From contig JAFZPI010000015.1 of the NCBI GenBank assembly GCA_017552615.1, positions 1 through 60,034 on the forward strand: 60,034 bases of DNA, written 5' to 3'. The notes below the pieces were generated by a model. It ran no database searches, had not been told where the DNA came from, and saw only the letters and a list, made by a program, of their open reading frames with translations. Each line of letters starts with the position of its first letter. The stretch's first letter is position 1. This stretch comes from Clostridia bacterium (lineage in GTDB: Bacteria; Bacillota; Clostridia; Christensenellales; Aristaeellaceae). Shown one piece after another: positions 59,522 through 60,034 of this stretch. Made by a program: the position numbers and the translations under genes.

Positions 59522-59575
59522 TTGATTTTGGATTTCGGGTCCGATATAATCCAAAACACATCGAGGACGATGTGT
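59522..59575 (+). promoter_or_regulatory. Promoter and operators of the LexA-like gene
   Basis: TTGATT (59522-59527), 17 bases, TATAAT (59545-59550). Two inverted repeats: TTTTGGATT...AATCCAAAA (59526-59556) enclosing the -10, and the perfect ACACATCG-AGGA-CGATGTGT (59556-59575) over the start of transcription. Confidence 0.7.
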
Positions 59576-59599
59576 CCACGATAGAAACGGAGGGGTGTT

Positions 59600-59896
59600 A
59601 TGAGGCAGAAGAATCCCAAGTACATGAAGGAGATCGAGGCCTTTGTGGATCATTATTATTCCCAGCATCATAAGTCTCCCAGCTGCCGGGAAATTGCTGA
59701 GAACACTACCCTCCAGCGCAGTGCCGTCCAACGGTATCTGACAGCCATGAACGATCAGGGAATGATCCAGTACGACGGTCGAACCATTCGTACCAGGAAG
59801 ATTCAGGGAAACACTCCCCGAATGACCTCTGTCGGCATCATTGGCTCGATTAACTGCGGCCCGCTGATGATGGAAGAAGAATCCGTGGAAGGGTAA
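59600..59896 (+). CDS. LexA-like repressor cut off after the cleavage region
   Basis: 98 aa. The N-terminal winged helix (YMKEIEAFVDHYYSQHHKSP, SCREIAENTTLQRSAVQRYL, NDQGMIQYDGRTIRT) is that of a LexA-family regulator. The linker holds INCGPLM where LexA has its Ala-Gly cleavage site. The frame stops ten codons later, so the Ser/Lys peptidase and dimerisation domain is missing. It could bind its operator but not be cleaved, or be a dead fragment. GGAGGGG precedes the ATG. The genome presumably has a full lexA elsewhere. Confidence 0.8.
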   Translation: MRQKNPKYMKEIEAFVDHYYSQHHKSPSCREIAENTTLQRSAVQRYLTAMNDQGMIQYDGRTIRTRKIQGNTPRMTSVGIIGSINCGPLMMEEESVEG

Positions 59897-59924
59897 AGAT
59901 CTGCCCCGTAACAGGAGGATTACG

Positions 59925-60034
59925 ATGGATCTGAATTCATTTCAGTGGACAAGGGAACCGAAAGCCTGTGAAATTCAAAACGGTATCATTCGGGTGACGA
60001 CTTTACCGCATACAGATCTCTGGCAGCGTACGTA
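59925..60034 (+). CDS. DUF1349 domain protein, N-terminal fragment
   Basis: The first 36 codons before the right edge: MDLNSFQWTREPKACEIQNG, then VTTLPHTDLWQRTY. The PHTDLWQRTYY segment is characteristic of DUF1349 (concanavalin-like lectin/glucanase fold). AGGAGG precedes the ATG. It begins 28 bases after the truncated LexA-like gene, probably joined to it by the same deletion event. Confidence 0.75.
   Translation, partial: MDLNSFQWTREPKACEIQNGIIRVTTLPHTDLWQRT

Overview
The window is a 60 kb piece of a fairly GC-rich Firmicutes genome, most probably an uncultured gut or rumen Clostridia (my guess is the Christensenellales/Aristaeella side; the order is inference). The basis is a proline T-box ahead of a short eukaryote/archaeal-type proS, CotH/VTC/DUF4956 and YitT genes, many AGGAGG ribosome binding sites, SOS-box style operators, and xylan-degrading genes (GH43, GH8 Rex). 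Both ends cut genes: a methyltransferase at the left, a DUF1349 protein at the right.

Layout. 1-4200: methyltransferase end, T-box/proS, a zinc-ribbon membrane protein, a cystatin-like secreted protein and a RelB/RelE-type toxin-antitoxin pair. 4200-9150: a leftward CotH kinase / DUF4956 / VTC operon. 9200-14770: rightward NYN-LOTUS protein, two exported or membrane-anchored proteins, glnS and gltX. 14770-20650: leftward block with an AI-2E family permease, 2-hydroxyacid dehydrogenase, YitT protein, DEAD-box helicase, TSCPD protein and two small lipoproteins. 20770-25140: GH43 enzyme, a secreted protein, thrC and a P-loop protein. 25200-25540: a compact locus of two facing promoters around a 29-residue peptide gene. 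25670-33530: secA, prfB, a DUF4160/DUF2442 pair, a DUF1461-type membrane protein, tsaD, a GtrA protein and a secreted protein. 33590-37630: a leftward five-gene operon (membrane-bound MerR regulator, secreted hydrolase, PLDc_N protein, ABC ATPase, permease) behind a classic 19-bp-spacer MerR promoter.

37800-44400 is accessory DNA. An IS630-type element with a -1 frameshift transposase sits between palindromic repeats. Next to it is an SOS-box promoter driving an eight-gene phage-derived cassette: scaffold, P22-like coat, connector, a 50-residue protein, distal tail, tail tip, NlpC/P60 hydrolase and holin. It has no terminase, portal, tape measure or integrase. 44450-53250 returns to mostly ordinary genes (PspC, acetyltransferase, M16C protease, rimO, pgsA) with AT-richer insertions (two orphan genes and a DUF1016 nuclease). 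53400-56470 holds a five-repeat secreted protein and a GH8 exo-oligoxylanase.

56480-57230 is the strangest non-coding stretch: a strong promoter, four 95-171 bp units that each begin with a tRNA-like 5' half, then one intact tRNA-Val(CAC) and a terminator. The right end (57490-59900) looks like a decayed defence island: a truncated McrB ATPase fused to another gene's tail, a shortened WYL regulator with its operator, and a LexA-like protein cut off after its DNA-binding domain. The phage cassette, the tRNA-like array and the peptide locus are the three best candidates for undescribed biology.
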